Positions 49,860 to 59,087 of a DNA stretch of 64,000 nt are shown here, one piece after another. The notes beneath the pieces were generated by a model. It did no database searches and had not been told where the DNA came from. It saw only the letters and a program-made list of their open reading frames with translations. The position numbers and the translations under genes were made by a program. Where the stretch lies: NCBI GenBank assembly GCA_016712345.1, contig JADJRH010000011.1, positions 2,666,001 to 2,730,000 on the forward strand, written 5' to 3'. How positions within the stretch are numbered: position 1 is the first letter of the stretch; each line of letters opens with the position of its first letter. Source of the stretch: Polyangiaceae bacterium. Its GTDB lineage: Bacteria; Myxococcota_A; Polyangia; Polyangiales; Polyangiaceae.

Positions 49860-51575
49860 GTGACCGCTCCCGGCGTGTCAACCATTGGCAAGTACCAGTT
49901 GATTGCCAGCCTCGGCCACGGCGGCATGGCCGATGTGTACCTCGCGGTCGTGCACGGCCCCGTTGGATTCAACAAGCTCACCGTTATTAAGAAGCTGCGC
50001 GCCAGCCTCGCCGACGAACCTGAGTTTCTCGCCATGTTCCTCGACGAGGCGCGCCTCGCCGCGCGCCTCAACCATCCCAACGTTGTGCAAACCAACGAAG
50101 TGGCTGAGGTCGACGGCGTGTTTTTCATCGCGATGGAGTTTTTGGATGGGCAGCCCCTCAACCGAATCCTCAATCGCCTACAAAAACAGGGCGAACTGCA
50201 TCGCATGTTGCTGCTCCGAGTGGTTGCCGACGCGCTCGCCGGGCTTCATCACGCGCACGAACTTTCCGACTACGACGGCACCCCGCTCGGCGTTGTGCAT
50301 CGCGACGCAAGCCCTCACAACCTCTTCGTCACGTACGACGGGCAAACAAAAGTGGTCGACTTTGGCATTGCCAAAGCCGCATCGCGATCGTCTGAAACGC
50401 GCGACGGTGTACTCAAAGGCAAAGTGGCGTACATGGCTCCCGAACAATCGCGGAGCGAAGACGTCGACCGGCGCGCCGATGTGTACGCAATGGGCGTTGT
50501 GATGTGGGAAGTGATCGCCGGACAGCGAATGCGCAAAGGCTCCGACCTTGAGATTCTCGACAGAATCACTCGGGGCGAAATGCCCGACGTGCGCACCTAT
50601 TGGCCCGATTGTCCCGGCCCTCTCGTTCACATTTTGGCTCGCGCCACCGCGCAATCGGCCCGCGACAGATACCCCACGGCCAATCACATGCGCCAAGACA
50701 TTGTCGCGTTTCTCGACACGATTCCCGAGCGCACCGGGAGCGAAGAAGTGGGCAAATTGGTTTCCGGGTTGTTTGAACACAAACGCGTCGAAATGCGTTC
50801 TGTGATCGAAAAGCAGCTCTCCGGCCTGAGGCGCGCCGCCACCGAAGATGTCGGTCTGCGCCTTGTCGACGCGCGCAAACTCGGAGCCACCGACACGCTT
50901 GAAGTGCCGCGCGTTTCCATCCCATCTTCTTCGAGTTTGAGCGGCGCGCACACGCCCATGCCGAGTTTGGTCAGCGTTGCCACCCCGAGCCTCGCTCGGC
51001 TTGAAAGTTCGGTCACGGGGCTCAACCCCGCCACTCCAAACTCGGGCACCACCGCCACCTCCACCCTCGCCGCGGCGCAACCCACAGCACCTCGATCGCG
51101 ATTTCGCGGCCCAATGGTGATCGCCGTGGTTGCCGCCATCGCTGCGACCACCGTGTTTGCACTGCGCCGTCGCGACGACGTAGCGGGCCCCGCCGGCGCG
51201 CCGAGCACTTCGGCCACAACCACAGCAACGGCCGCGCCTTCCGCATCCACAGACCCCAACGCGGGCATGGTCGAAATTCGGATTTCGGTTCGACCTGAAA
51301 ACGCCAAACTGTTTCTCGACGACGCCGCCCTGCCCACAAACCCATTCGTCGGACGCTTCAAACGCGACGATCGCCCTCACGCCCTGCGCGTTGAAGCCGA
51401 AGGCTTCGCCAATGCAACGCGCACGCTGTCGTACGGCTCCGATCAGTTCATCGAAATCGCCCTCGACAAGGCCGAGCCCACCAAAGACAAACCAACGGCA
51501 ACGCCCGGTGACCCAACGCCCCGCCCCGGAACTCGCCCTAAAAAGAAGCTGGATTCGGACGACCCCTGGCGCTAG
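49860..51575 (+). CDS. Ser/Thr protein kinase with PEGA-like C-terminal domain
   Basis: GTG-initiated kinase of 571 aa. The Gly loop GHGGMADVYLA is at 19-29, ATP lysine at about 44, catalytic loop HRDASPHN at 147-154 (HRDxSPxN, a form common in myxobacteria), DFG at 167-169 and APE at 193-195. A linker leads to a membrane segment (about 418-434, VIAVVAAIAATTVFAL) and then a PEGA-like beta domain (about 460-510, VEIRISVRPENAKLFLDDAAL). The PEGA domain would be outside and may sense or bind the envelope. A 142-bp imperfect hairpin begins at its stop codon. Confidence 0.95.
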   Translation: MTAPGVSTIGKYQLIASLGHGGMADVYLAVVHGPVGFNKLTVIKKLRASLADEPEFLAMFLDEARLAARLNHPNVVQTNEVAEVDGVFFIAMEFLDGQPLNRILNRLQKQGELHRMLLLRVVADALAGLHHAHELSDYDGTPLGVVHRDASPHNLFVTYDGQTKVVDFGIAKAASRSSETRDGVLKGKVAYMAPEQSRSEDVDRRADVYAMGVVMWEVIAGQRMRKGSDLEILDRITRGEMPDVRTYWPDCPGPLVHILARATAQSARDRYPTANHMRQDIVAFLDTIPERTGSEEVGKLVSGLFEHKRVEMRSVIEKQLSGLRRAATEDVGLRLVDARKLGATDTLEVPRVSIPSSSSLSGAHTPMPSLVSVATPSLARLESSVTGLNPATPNSGTTATSTLAAAQPTAPRSRFRGPMVIAVVAAIAATTVFALRRRDDVAGPAGAPSTSATTTATAAPSASTDPNAGMVEIRISVRPENAKLFLDDAALPTNPFVGRFKRDDRPHALRVEAEGFANATRTLSYGSDQFIEIALDKAEPTKDKPTATPGDPTPRPGTRPKKKLDSDDPWR

Positions 51576-51716
51576 GTGGCTGGTGTTTTTCTACTGCGCG
51601 CCCCGCTGACGCGTCCTCGCTGCGCTTCCGGTGCTCAAATACACAGAGTATGTTCCGCTCCGGGTCTCGCTCGGACGCGTGATCGGGGCTGCTCGTCACG
51701 AAAAACACCAGCCACC
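51575..51716. repeat. 142-bp imperfect long hairpin after the kinase gene
   Basis: Perfect 16-bp outer arms (51575-51590 and 51701-51716; GGTGGCTGGTGTTTTT and complement). The inner halves also pair, including ACGCGTCC with GGACGCGT, about 70 percent overall. It begins in the last base of the stop codon. May be a terminator, RNA structure or degenerate miniature transposon. Confidence 0.65.
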
Positions 51717-51851
51717 CGGCCCAGGTGCACCCCGCACCGACTTTCTTATCGGTCCGATTCCGGGTGTGTTAGCGTTTTCGCCTTGGGAACCATGCGAAAC
51801 CGTAACGCGTTGCGTGAAGGCTGCGCTCCGCGCATGAAAGGTCATTTCGCC

Positions 51852-53483
51852 ATGAAAACCGCTCTTTTCTCAGCGGCGTTATTGTCAGCCGCCTCGCTCG
51901 CGGGGTGCAGCGTCATTGTCGGCGGCAGCGTCGACGACTCGTGTGAAAACGACGCCGATTGCTCGGCCATCGGATTCGTCGGCGCAACATGCAATCTCGA
52001 AAAGAAAATCTGCGAACCGGGCGGCGGAGCGGCCGCGTGTGAAACCGCCGACGATTGCGAAGCGCAAAACGGCGGCAATCCATCCATCTGCCGGGCCGAC
52101 AAAACCTGCGCGCAGCTCACCAGCACAGACTGCGGTGAAGTGTTCGGCGACTACAAAGATCCCAACGCCATCGTGCTCGGATTTTTAGGACCGCTCGTCG
52201 GCTCCGATGCAAGCACCGGTCTACCCATTCGCAACGGCGCCAAACTCGCCCTCAACGAATTTAAGAATTCTGGCAACCTGCCCAGCGTTTCAGGCGGCGG
52301 CCCGCGCCCCATCGCCATGGTGTTTTGCCACGACTTGGACGCTCCCGAAGACGACCCGTATCGCGCCGCCAAGCACCTCGTCAACGACGTGAAAGTGCCT
52401 GCAATCCTCGGCCCGGCGTTCAGCGGCGTCACCATCAACACCGCAAAACAAGTCACTGTCCCCGGAGGTGTACTCACCATCTCCGCGTCGGCCACAAGCC
52501 CGCTCATCACCGACCTCGACGATAACGGCCTCGTGTGGCGCACCTGCCCGTCCGACGCACTCCAGGCCATTCCCCTCGCTCAACTCGTCGGCCCGCTCGA
52601 AACACAAATTCGCACCGAACAGTCGCTCATGGCGTCCGACCAAATTCGCGTCGCAATGACCGTCAAAGGCGACGCGTACGGCACCGGCTTGGCCGACGCT
52701 GTCACGCCCCAACTCATGTTCAACGGCAAAGACGCGGTTGCCAACGGCGACAACTTCAAACGCGTTGACTACGACGACCCCAACTCCAATCCCAACGTTG
52801 ATTTCTCAGCCGTTGTGGCCGACGTCATCGCTCACAAACCGCACCTCGTGTTGCTCTTTGGCACCACCGAAACCGCGCAGATTCTCTTCGACGGCATTGA
52901 GGCCGCCTGGGGCGACATCACACCGGCAATTCCCCGTCCGTATTACCTCTTGCCCGACGGCGGCAAAGTCATCGAGCTGCTCCAAAAAATCGGCGACGAC
53001 GACGACAAACGCAAACGCGTTCGCGGCACCGTTCCGGGCGTTGCCGGCGCTCTCTACGACTCATTCAAACTTCGTTACAAAGCCTTCATCAAAGAAGATC
53101 CCCTCGCGTTTGCCGACACCGGCTACGACGCAACCTACCTCCTTGCGTACTCCATCGTTTCGCAGGGCGACAAAACAATCACCGGCACCACCATCGCCGA
53201 CGGCCTCAAAAAAACCATTAAAGGGTCACCCATCAACGCCGGCCCCAGCGACATCAACAAAGCCTTCCAATCGCTCACCTCCACCGGTGAAATCGACTAC
53301 ACGGGCGCTTCCGGCCCGCTCAACTTCGACACCGCCACCGGCGAAGCGAAAGCCGACATCGACATCTGGTGCGTCGGTCGCAACGCCAACAACGAAGCCA
53401 TCTTCGTCAGCTCCGGCCAACGCTACGACGCCGCCCAAGGCAAAGTTGTTGGCACGTACAACGACGCCGGCCAGTGCAACTGA
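51852..53483 (+). CDS. Receptor-type ligand-binding lipoprotein with Cys-rich N-terminus
   Basis: Protein of 543 aa from the ATG at 51852. Lipobox SLAGC gives Cys about 19. Residues about 25-95 form a Cys-rich module (CENDADC, CETADDC, CGEVF) not found in typical transport proteins. From about 105 it follows the family of branched-chain amino acid type binding proteins (LGPLVGSDASTGLPIRNGAKLALNEF, then a bilobed fold to WCVGRNANNE). It likely binds a small ligand in the periplasm. No ABC transporter permease or ATPase is adjacent, so it may be a sensor rather than a transporter part. Confidence 0.85.
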   Translation: MKTALFSAALLSAASLAGCSVIVGGSVDDSCENDADCSAIGFVGATCNLEKKICEPGGGAAACETADDCEAQNGGNPSICRADKTCAQLTSTDCGEVFGDYKDPNAIVLGFLGPLVGSDASTGLPIRNGAKLALNEFKNSGNLPSVSGGGPRPIAMVFCHDLDAPEDDPYRAAKHLVNDVKVPAILGPAFSGVTINTAKQVTVPGGVLTISASATSPLITDLDDNGLVWRTCPSDALQAIPLAQLVGPLETQIRTEQSLMASDQIRVAMTVKGDAYGTGLADAVTPQLMFNGKDAVANGDNFKRVDYDDPNSNPNVDFSAVVADVIAHKPHLVLLFGTTETAQILFDGIEAAWGDITPAIPRPYYLLPDGGKVIELLQKIGDDDDKRKRVRGTVPGVAGALYDSFKLRYKAFIKEDPLAFADTGYDATYLLAYSIVSQGDKTITGTTIADGLKKTIKGSPINAGPSDINKAFQSLTSTGEIDYTGASGPLNFDTATGEAKADIDIWCVGRNANNEAIFVSSGQRYDAAQGKVVGTYNDAGQCN

Positions 53484-53743
53484 GCACCACAATAGCCGCC
53501 CCAAACGCCGCTTGTTGCAACGCCGTTACAAAGCGCCCAAGCCAATTTGTGTACACGTCGCTCGCCGGCAAGCACAAATTTTAGCCAAACACAAGCATTT
53601 TATTTCGAAAACCGCTCTTTCTTAACGGCAAGCCGCCTGGCCGCGTCTTCCCTGTTCCGCTTTGTAACTCCCCACCCCGTCGAAACGCCCCCTCCTCGCA
53701 ACCGCAAAGTTCAACCTGATCCGTCAGGTTGTCTACCCAACCT

Positions 53744-54451
53744 TCACTTCACCTGACCCGCTGTGGAAGGGGGTGAGGGAGAATCTGAATCGTCGTCGTC
53801 GTCGCCCTCATCCTCCTCAACCCCGTCCCACCATGCTGCGAGCTGGATCTCGACGGCTTCAAAAGGCTCGATACGAACGCAGTCATCTTTGCCCCAAGCC
53901 CCCAGTTCAACCCAATGACCTGACACAAACTTGGCGGCCGACACAGCTCGGGCCAGCGGCTCGACATACCATAGGTAAGAAACGCCGATTTCAGCGTAAA
54001 ACCGGCGCTTCACAACAAGGTCGTAACCGCGCGTACGCGGCGAAAGAATCTCACAGACCCAATCCGGTACGACTGTGATCGCGCCCCTGCGCGGAAGGCG
54101 CGGCAAGCGTTCTCGACGCCAGCCCGCAACATCCGGCGAAAATTCTTGGGCGTCCAAAACCTGAACGCCGGGTTCTTCAAGAATCCACCACCCGCCGGGA
54201 CCACCCCGCCCACGATCAAAAGGGCCGTCAATATCCCCGGCGATGCGCGTTCCGGCCCGTTGATGCGGGGCGCGCGGCCTTGGAAATGCGTACAAACTGC
54301 CCCGAATGATCTCACCACGAAAGGTCGCCGGAAGCGCATCGAGATCTGCGGCTGTGGCAGGTCGGCCCAGGTTAACCTTTCCAAACACGCCCGTTGCTGG
54401 AAAAGTGGGATCCGGCGCCGACTCGTTTTCTTTGGGGCGCAGTCCGGCCAT
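53744..54451 (-). CDS. Uma2-family (DUF820) putative nuclease
   Basis: Protein of 235 aa. Core pattern EIIRGSLYAFPRPRAPHQRAG, then VLDAQEFSPDVAGWRRERLP, VPDWVCEILSPRTRGYDLVVKRRFYAEIGVSYLWYVEP and VELG gives the PD-(D/E)XK-like Uma2 fold (D in SPDVAGW, E in VCEILSP, K in KRRFY). Such proteins are very common in cyanobacteria and Myxococcota; their role is unknown. The tail is Asp/Glu/Ser-rich. It lies beside a P-loop fragment and converges with the binding-protein gene. Confidence 0.85.
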   Translation of the reverse strand: MAGLRPKENESAPDPTFPATGVFGKVNLGRPATAADLDALPATFRGEIIRGSLYAFPRPRAPHQRAGTRIAGDIDGPFDRGRGGPGGWWILEEPGVQVLDAQEFSPDVAGWRRERLPRLPRRGAITVVPDWVCEILSPRTRGYDLVVKRRFYAEIGVSYLWYVEPLARAVSAAKFVSGHWVELGAWGKDDCVRIEPFEAVEIQLAAWWDGVEEDEGDDDDDSDSPSPPSTAGQVK

Positions 54452-54493
54452 GAATGGGAAGATACTCCAAGTAGAGCGGCCCGCAAAGGAGCT

Positions 54494-54628
54494 TCAGCTC
54501 GCCCGCCTCGATCCTCTTGTTTTCAAACTGTGCTCCACCAAGTCGGCATAACAACCCGTTTTCTCCTCAAGCCAACGCGCCAATGTTGACTTACCCGAAC
54601 CCGAATTTCCAAGAATGTCCGCGCGCAT
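54494..54628 (-). pseudogene. Truncated P-loop kinase (adenylate-kinase/topology-modulator-like) fragment
   Basis: A frame of 44 codons starting MRADILGNSGSGKSTLARWL carries only the Walker A region of the topology-modulation/adenylate-kinase family, whose members are about 160-180 aa. The remainder after EEKTG is unrelated and stops soon. It lies between an esterase-like gene and the Uma2 gene, so a deletion or insertion may have removed its remainder. Confidence 0.6.
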
Positions 54629-54644
54629 TCGCCCTCCAAGCAAT

Positions 54645-55757
54645 TCACGGCACGCAGTTGGCCAGAAGTCCCTCGGTGATCGCGTTCGCCCCCGGCGTTG
54701 TTTTCTCCATTTCGTGCTCTGCCCCGTCAATAAACGCGATCTCCACGTTGGCTCCCGCTGTCAAAAGCGCATCGTGAAGCTCGCTTGTGAGTGGAGCATA
54801 CGCGCCCATGTCAAGCTTCCCGATCATAAACCGAATGGGTAGATCGCCGAGACCGGGGACATCAGGGCCAAGTTCAGGACTGCGCGCCTTGAGAAACTCC
54901 AAGTCGCCGTCGGCCGGGGCGGAGCATTTGGGCGTTGGACCAAACGATTTGTCGATGAGACTGCGAGGCCCATTGTTGAGTTGACATTGGTTGGTTGCGC
55001 AGTCGGGGCATACCGACGCCACAATGTCCAGACACTCGGTTGGCCACGTTGCGTCGGCGGCTCCCTGACATGCCAAGTCGAGCCGATGAAACGGCCCTGA
55101 AGTGGGCATCGCAAAGTCGAGCGACGCGCCCGCTCCCTGCCAAGTTAAAGCGTACCCAAGCTCGGCACTGCCACCCGAGTTTCCCGTAGCGCATAACAGC
55201 CCTTCCGAGGCCACCGTGGCGCGCAGATGGCGAATCACCGCGGCGAGCCGACAGGCTGTTTGCTGCGGTCCGTCGGTACCGCCGGTGAACCAACCGTCCG
55301 GCCACCGCCGGTCTACCACTCGGTAGCCGGCATTTAAAAGCTTACCCATTTGAGTGAAATTATAAAAGCCCGTTCCTTCCCCGCCCGATCCAAACAAAAT
55401 GGTTCCTTTTGCGGATCCGACGCCGGTTGGCTCGTACGTGGCAATATCCACAATGGCCGGAGCCAACCCCTCACATTCCACTTCAAACGACTCACACTTC
55501 GACGACTGCGGCGGGATCTTCGAGCAAGGCTCGGCCCGGAGCGTCACCGACTCACCCGTTGGATTGGTGGTGGTAGTGCCGCCCGAGCCGGTGCTTCCCC
55601 CTGAGTTACCTCCCACCCCCGTTGTTCCGCTCTGCCCAGCCGTCCCGCCGGTCCCACCGGTGCTCGACCCGCCGCCGCCGGCCGAAGAACTCGCCCCATC
55701 CGAACAGCCCATGATCATTAAAATGGTAGGAACAACCGCAAATAATCCTGCGCGCAT
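54645..55757 (-). CDS. Lipoprotein alpha/beta hydrolase
   Basis: Protein of 370 aa. Signal peptide ending in MIMGC (Cys 18), then a Ser/Gly/Thr linker to about 70. The hydrolase part (about 75-370) has the oxyanion-type LFGSGGEGTG, the nucleophile in GNSGGSAELG, and late His in DGAEHEMEKT. Several Cys pairs suggest disulfides (CEGLAP, CPDCATNQC). It would act on an ester or peptide outside the cytoplasm; substrate unknown. Confidence 0.82.
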   Translation of the reverse strand: MRAGLFAVVPTILMIMGCSDGASSSAGGGGSSTGGTGGTAGQSGTTGVGGNSGGSTGSGGTTTTNPTGESVTLRAEPCSKIPPQSSKCESFEVECEGLAPAIVDIATYEPTGVGSAKGTILFGSGGEGTGFYNFTQMGKLLNAGYRVVDRRWPDGWFTGGTDGPQQTACRLAAVIRHLRATVASEGLLCATGNSGGSAELGYALTWQGAGASLDFAMPTSGPFHRLDLACQGAADATWPTECLDIVASVCPDCATNQCQLNNGPRSLIDKSFGPTPKCSAPADGDLEFLKARSPELGPDVPGLGDLPIRFMIGKLDMGAYAPLTSELHDALLTAGANVEIAFIDGAEHEMEKTTPGANAITEGLLANCVP

Positions 55758-55819
55758 GGCGGCAGCCTACCCGCTCTCCGCCACGGCATTCAAGGATCTT
55801 TTTCTCAAACGATTTCACA

Positions 55820-56929
55820 CTACCCAGTCATACTGCGGCGTTCTCGAATTTTGTTCTTGGCCATTGTCACCCCGGCAACGTGTGGGGAGATACCCTGGCC
55901 CCGCGCCAGGTCAAACGCCTGCTCCAACAGGCCGGCGATTTTCTCTGTGTCGCGGAACGACTGGGCTTCCTGCTCGGGCGTGGGAACACCTCCAGTGCCG
56001 ACAACTTCATGGAGTTCGTGCGATGCACCAATTACCCCGCCCGAGTTGACAATAAAGTCAGGTGCGTACACAATCCCTCGGCGGTAAAGCTCGTCGGCGT
56101 GGCGCTCTTCGGCGAGCTGGTTATTGGCAGCCCCGGCAATCACCTTGCATGTCAAGCGCGGTATCGTCAGATCGTTTAACACGGCCCCAAGCGCGCAGGG
56201 CGCATAAACAAAGGCGTTTTGATCGTACAAAGCGTCGGGTGTCACCACCTTGACTCGACGCTCCACCTGCGGCCCTTCTGAGTTTTTCAGATCGGTGAAA
56301 AGGGCTTCTATCGCAGCCTGGTTCACATCTGTCACTATCAAGTCTGCCCCCGCATGAACCAGGTGGCGACACAGCCGTCGACCCACATTACCAAGCCCCT
56401 GTACTGCCACTGTCAAACCCGTCAGGTTGGAGTTGCCGGTGGCCTCACGCACCGCTGTGCGCAACCCCACAAATACTCCGTACGCCGTGGGCGGCCCCGT
56501 ATCGGTGCTCCGACCAACAACGTACCGCGTTTCTTTGGCGATCACCCGCATATCTTCAGGGGTGGTTCCCACGTCTTCGGCGATCACATACCGCCCACCC
56601 AACTGCTCAACGCACCTTCCCAACGCGCGGAGCAATGGCTCGGTTTTGTCTTTTGCCGGGTCACCGATCACCACCGATTTGGCTCCCCCCGCCGGCATGT
56701 CGCATAGAGCCAACTTGTAAGACATGGCTCGCGACAGGCGCAATACGTCGCGCAGCGCTTCGGCATCGTCGCGGTAAGGGTAGAATCGGCAACCGCCGCC
56801 CGCGAGGCCCATCGGTGCGGTGGTGTGTAAGGCCACAATCGCGCGAAGACCTGTTTTTTCGTCGCAGAAAAAAGTGACCTGCTCGTGGTTGTCAAAGTCC
56901 GGGTGTTTATAAAGAAACATCGTCTTCAC
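55820..56929 (-). CDS. Leucine/phenylalanine-type amino acid dehydrogenase
   Basis: Protein of 369 aa of the Glu/Leu/Phe/Val dehydrogenase family. It oxidatively deaminates a branched-chain or aromatic amino acid with NAD. Substrate motifs: GLAGGGCRFYPY, K72 (SYKLAL), K84 (GGAKSVV) and D119 (AEDVGTT). Cofactor motif GLGNVG (178-183). The start is ATG 56929, but the ATG three codons later is also plausible. Its start lies inside the upstream ATP-grasp gene (23-base overlap), so the two are translationally coupled. Confidence 0.92.
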   Translation of the reverse strand: MKTMFLYKHPDFDNHEQVTFFCDEKTGLRAIVALHTTAPMGLAGGGCRFYPYRDDAEALRDVLRLSRAMSYKLALCDMPAGGAKSVVIGDPAKDKTEPLLRALGRCVEQLGGRYVIAEDVGTTPEDMRVIAKETRYVVGRSTDTGPPTAYGVFVGLRTAVREATGNSNLTGLTVAVQGLGNVGRRLCRHLVHAGADLIVTDVNQAAIEALFTDLKNSEGPQVERRVKVVTPDALYDQNAFVYAPCALGAVLNDLTIPRLTCKVIAGAANNQLAEERHADELYRRGIVYAPDFIVNSGGVIGASHELHEVVGTGGVPTPEQEAQSFRDTEKIAGLLEQAFDLARGQGISPHVAGVTMAKNKIRERRSMTG

Positions 56930-58079
56930 CGTTGTAACAGATGTCGTGAAAATATGCGGCCATCAGCGCTCTTTTGCTGTGTTCGTGCGCTTCAAAGCGG
57001 TACTTCAAAACGTGGGTATACGAAAGCAATTGGTAGAGCGCCGGCAACAGATCGTCGGGGTCGGCAAATACCTCCTTGGCCCGCGAAAATAAATGTTTGG
57101 CGTCGAGCGGAATGTCTTTCAGGTGCAAAAACATGTCCCGCACAAGGGCAATGGAGTATTTGCGCTCGATCCCCGGCGGAACCACACGGAGTTGCGTGGC
57201 AGCTTCATCGCCGAGGGCCGCACAAAAGTCCCCGGCCGCCATCATGTGTACCCCGGCGGTTGGCCGCGGGTTGCACTCAATCAACACCATCCCTCGATCC
57301 GTTTGGAGAAAGTCAAACGAGATTTGACCGTGGTAGCCGGTCTTTTCAACAATTTTCTGAACAATGGCCAAACATTCAGGTTCGTCGACGGAACGAAAAA
57401 CAATCCCCCCGGCGTGCTCGATTTCCCGCGGATGAACGTACGCACTGTGCCCTGAAAGTTTGCCGTGGTGCGCAACGCTAAATGTACACACGTCGGTCCC
57501 GTGCACAAACTCTTGCACGATCCACGGCTTTGCGGGCGTCACTTCACACTTGGCAATGTCGAGCGCACCCGCAAGCGGACCTTCATTGGTAAGCAGTTCA
57601 ACCCCACCGCGTGAGTAAACGGGGCGAGCAAAATATGCTTGAAAAGATTGGGCCGCGCGACTCAACTCTTCCGCGTTGCGGGCGACTGTGCTCCGTGGGG
57701 TCTGAATGTGAAGAGAAGTGGCGAGCTGCAACATTTTCCACTTGTCATGCAGCGTGGATAAAACGCCAAACGGAGCGAAAAAGAGCCCCGAAAATTCCTC
57801 CAGCCTGTGCCTGTGTTTCGCGAGGTAAATTGCCTCTTCAAACGCGGGCAGAAACAGATCGATGCGCGCGTCGCGCAAGATCCGCACAATGGCCTCCACA
57901 AATTCTGCCGTGTGGTAGCGGGGAGACGGCACCACAAGCAGTTCAGAAACATACTTTGAGTGGCTGCCGGCCGCCGATTCAATGGTATCGGCCGCAAAAA
58001 TTGTGTGACCCAAATGTCCAAGTTTGCGAATTTCATCGATCGCGGCAGGCATCCGCGAACTGGTGATCAAAACACGCAT
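56907..58079 (-). CDS. ATP-grasp carboxylate-amine ligase-like protein
   Basis: Protein of 390 aa from the ATG at 58079. N-terminal part MRVLITSSRMPAAIDEIRKL resembles the preATP-grasp Rossmann domain. ATP-grasp features follow: KWKMLQLATSL, RPVYSRGGVELL, WIVQEFVHGTDVCTFSVAHHG and, with metal ligands, ISFDFLQTDRGMVLIECNPRPTAG. It would join a carboxylate to an amine using ATP. Coupling to an amino acid dehydrogenase suggests amino acid or peptide chemistry. The product is unknown. Confidence 0.85.
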   Translation of the reverse strand: MRVLITSSRMPAAIDEIRKLGHLGHTIFAADTIESAAGSHSKYVSELLVVPSPRYHTAEFVEAIVRILRDARIDLFLPAFEEAIYLAKHRHRLEEFSGLFFAPFGVLSTLHDKWKMLQLATSLHIQTPRSTVARNAEELSRAAQSFQAYFARPVYSRGGVELLTNEGPLAGALDIAKCEVTPAKPWIVQEFVHGTDVCTFSVAHHGKLSGHSAYVHPREIEHAGGIVFRSVDEPECLAIVQKIVEKTGYHGQISFDFLQTDRGMVLIECNPRPTAGVHMMAAGDFCAALGDEAATQLRVVPPGIERKYSIALVRDMFLHLKDIPLDAKHLFSRAKEVFADPDDLLPALYQLLSYTHVLKYRFEAHEHSKRALMAAYFHDICYNGEDDVSL

Positions 58080-58118
58080 ACCCTTGCCAGCAGCAATAGT
58101 TGAGCCCACGCTTCACGG

Positions 58119-59087
58119 GTGAGTCATCGCAGGCATTGGAAGGTGAAACCACCCACCCTTCGAGTGGGCTTGGTGCTGGGTGCCGGTGGACCGCTGGGTC
58201 ACGCCTACCATGCCGGCGTGCTTCGAGCGATCGAGCACGCGCACGGGTGGGATCCTCGAAGCGCACACCTCATCGTGGGTACATCGGCCGGCGCTCAGGT
58301 TGGAGCGCTTATTCGAGCCGGCTTGAGTGGCAAAGATCTCGCGGCCCGCGTTTCAGGTGAAGCGCTTCACCCCGACGCTCATGCCATTGCGCAGCACTAT
58401 GTTCGACCGGATCATCGAAAGGCCGACCCATCCCTTCCCAAGAGCCGCATGCCCGCGGCACCTCGGTTCTTGTTACAAGCCCTTCAAAGTCCTAAAAATC
58501 TCCGGCCCGGCCGACTTGTCTCGGCGTTGCTTCCCGAAGGACGAGTAAACCTGAATGAACAGGCGGTTGGACTGCGCCGCGTCTTCGGTGAAACTTGGCC
58601 GGACGAACACCTGTGGATCACCGCTGTACACCTCGATACGGGAGATCGAGTGGCCTTCGGCGCGCCGGGAGCACCAGACATCGACGTGGGAACCGCCGTC
58701 ACTTGTTCGGGCGCGGTGCCAGGCGTACACATGCCCGTCAGGTTTCGAGGTCGCAGATATGTCGACGGTGGAGTGGCCTCCGCAACCCACCTTGACCTTC
58801 TCGCGAACCATCCGCTCGACCTGGTGGTTGTCAGCTCGCCTCTGTCCATGTTTGGACCCATGGGAACCCTCGTTCGAAGCGAAATGCGTCACGTGCCCAA
58901 AACCACGGCGGTGGCTCTTTTCGAGCCGCACGGAGATGCCCTCCAAGCCATGGGAAGAAACCCCATGGCCATTGAGCGTTCATCCAGGGTGGCGCAGCTC
59001 GCCTGCGAAACCACGCTGCGCGAGCTTGAACGAGCAGACAAAAAAGCGCTCTCCACCCTCCTGCGCAGCTCGGCGGGAGACACATAG
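58119..59087 (+). CDS. Patatin-like phospholipase
   Basis: Protein of 322 aa from a GTG at 58119 (a second GTG at 58143 is possible). Oxyanion loop GAGGPLG (21-27), nucleophile S56 in GTSAG and catalytic D216 in DGG. The Ser-Asp dyad is therefore complete. Patatins hydrolyse membrane or storage lipids; no secretion signal is seen, so it acts on cytosolic-side lipids or is exported by another route. Its 3' end overlaps the convergent panE-like gene by about 200 bases. Confidence 0.9.
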   Translation: MSHRRHWKVKPPTLRVGLVLGAGGPLGHAYHAGVLRAIEHAHGWDPRSAHLIVGTSAGAQVGALIRAGLSGKDLAARVSGEALHPDAHAIAQHYVRPDHRKADPSLPKSRMPAAPRFLLQALQSPKNLRPGRLVSALLPEGRVNLNEQAVGLRRVFGETWPDEHLWITAVHLDTGDRVAFGAPGAPDIDVGTAVTCSGAVPGVHMPVRFRGRRYVDGGVASATHLDLLANHPLDLVVVSSPLSMFGPMGTLVRSEMRHVPKTTAVALFEPHGDALQAMGRNPMAIERSSRVAQLACETTLRELERADKKALSTLLRSSAGDT

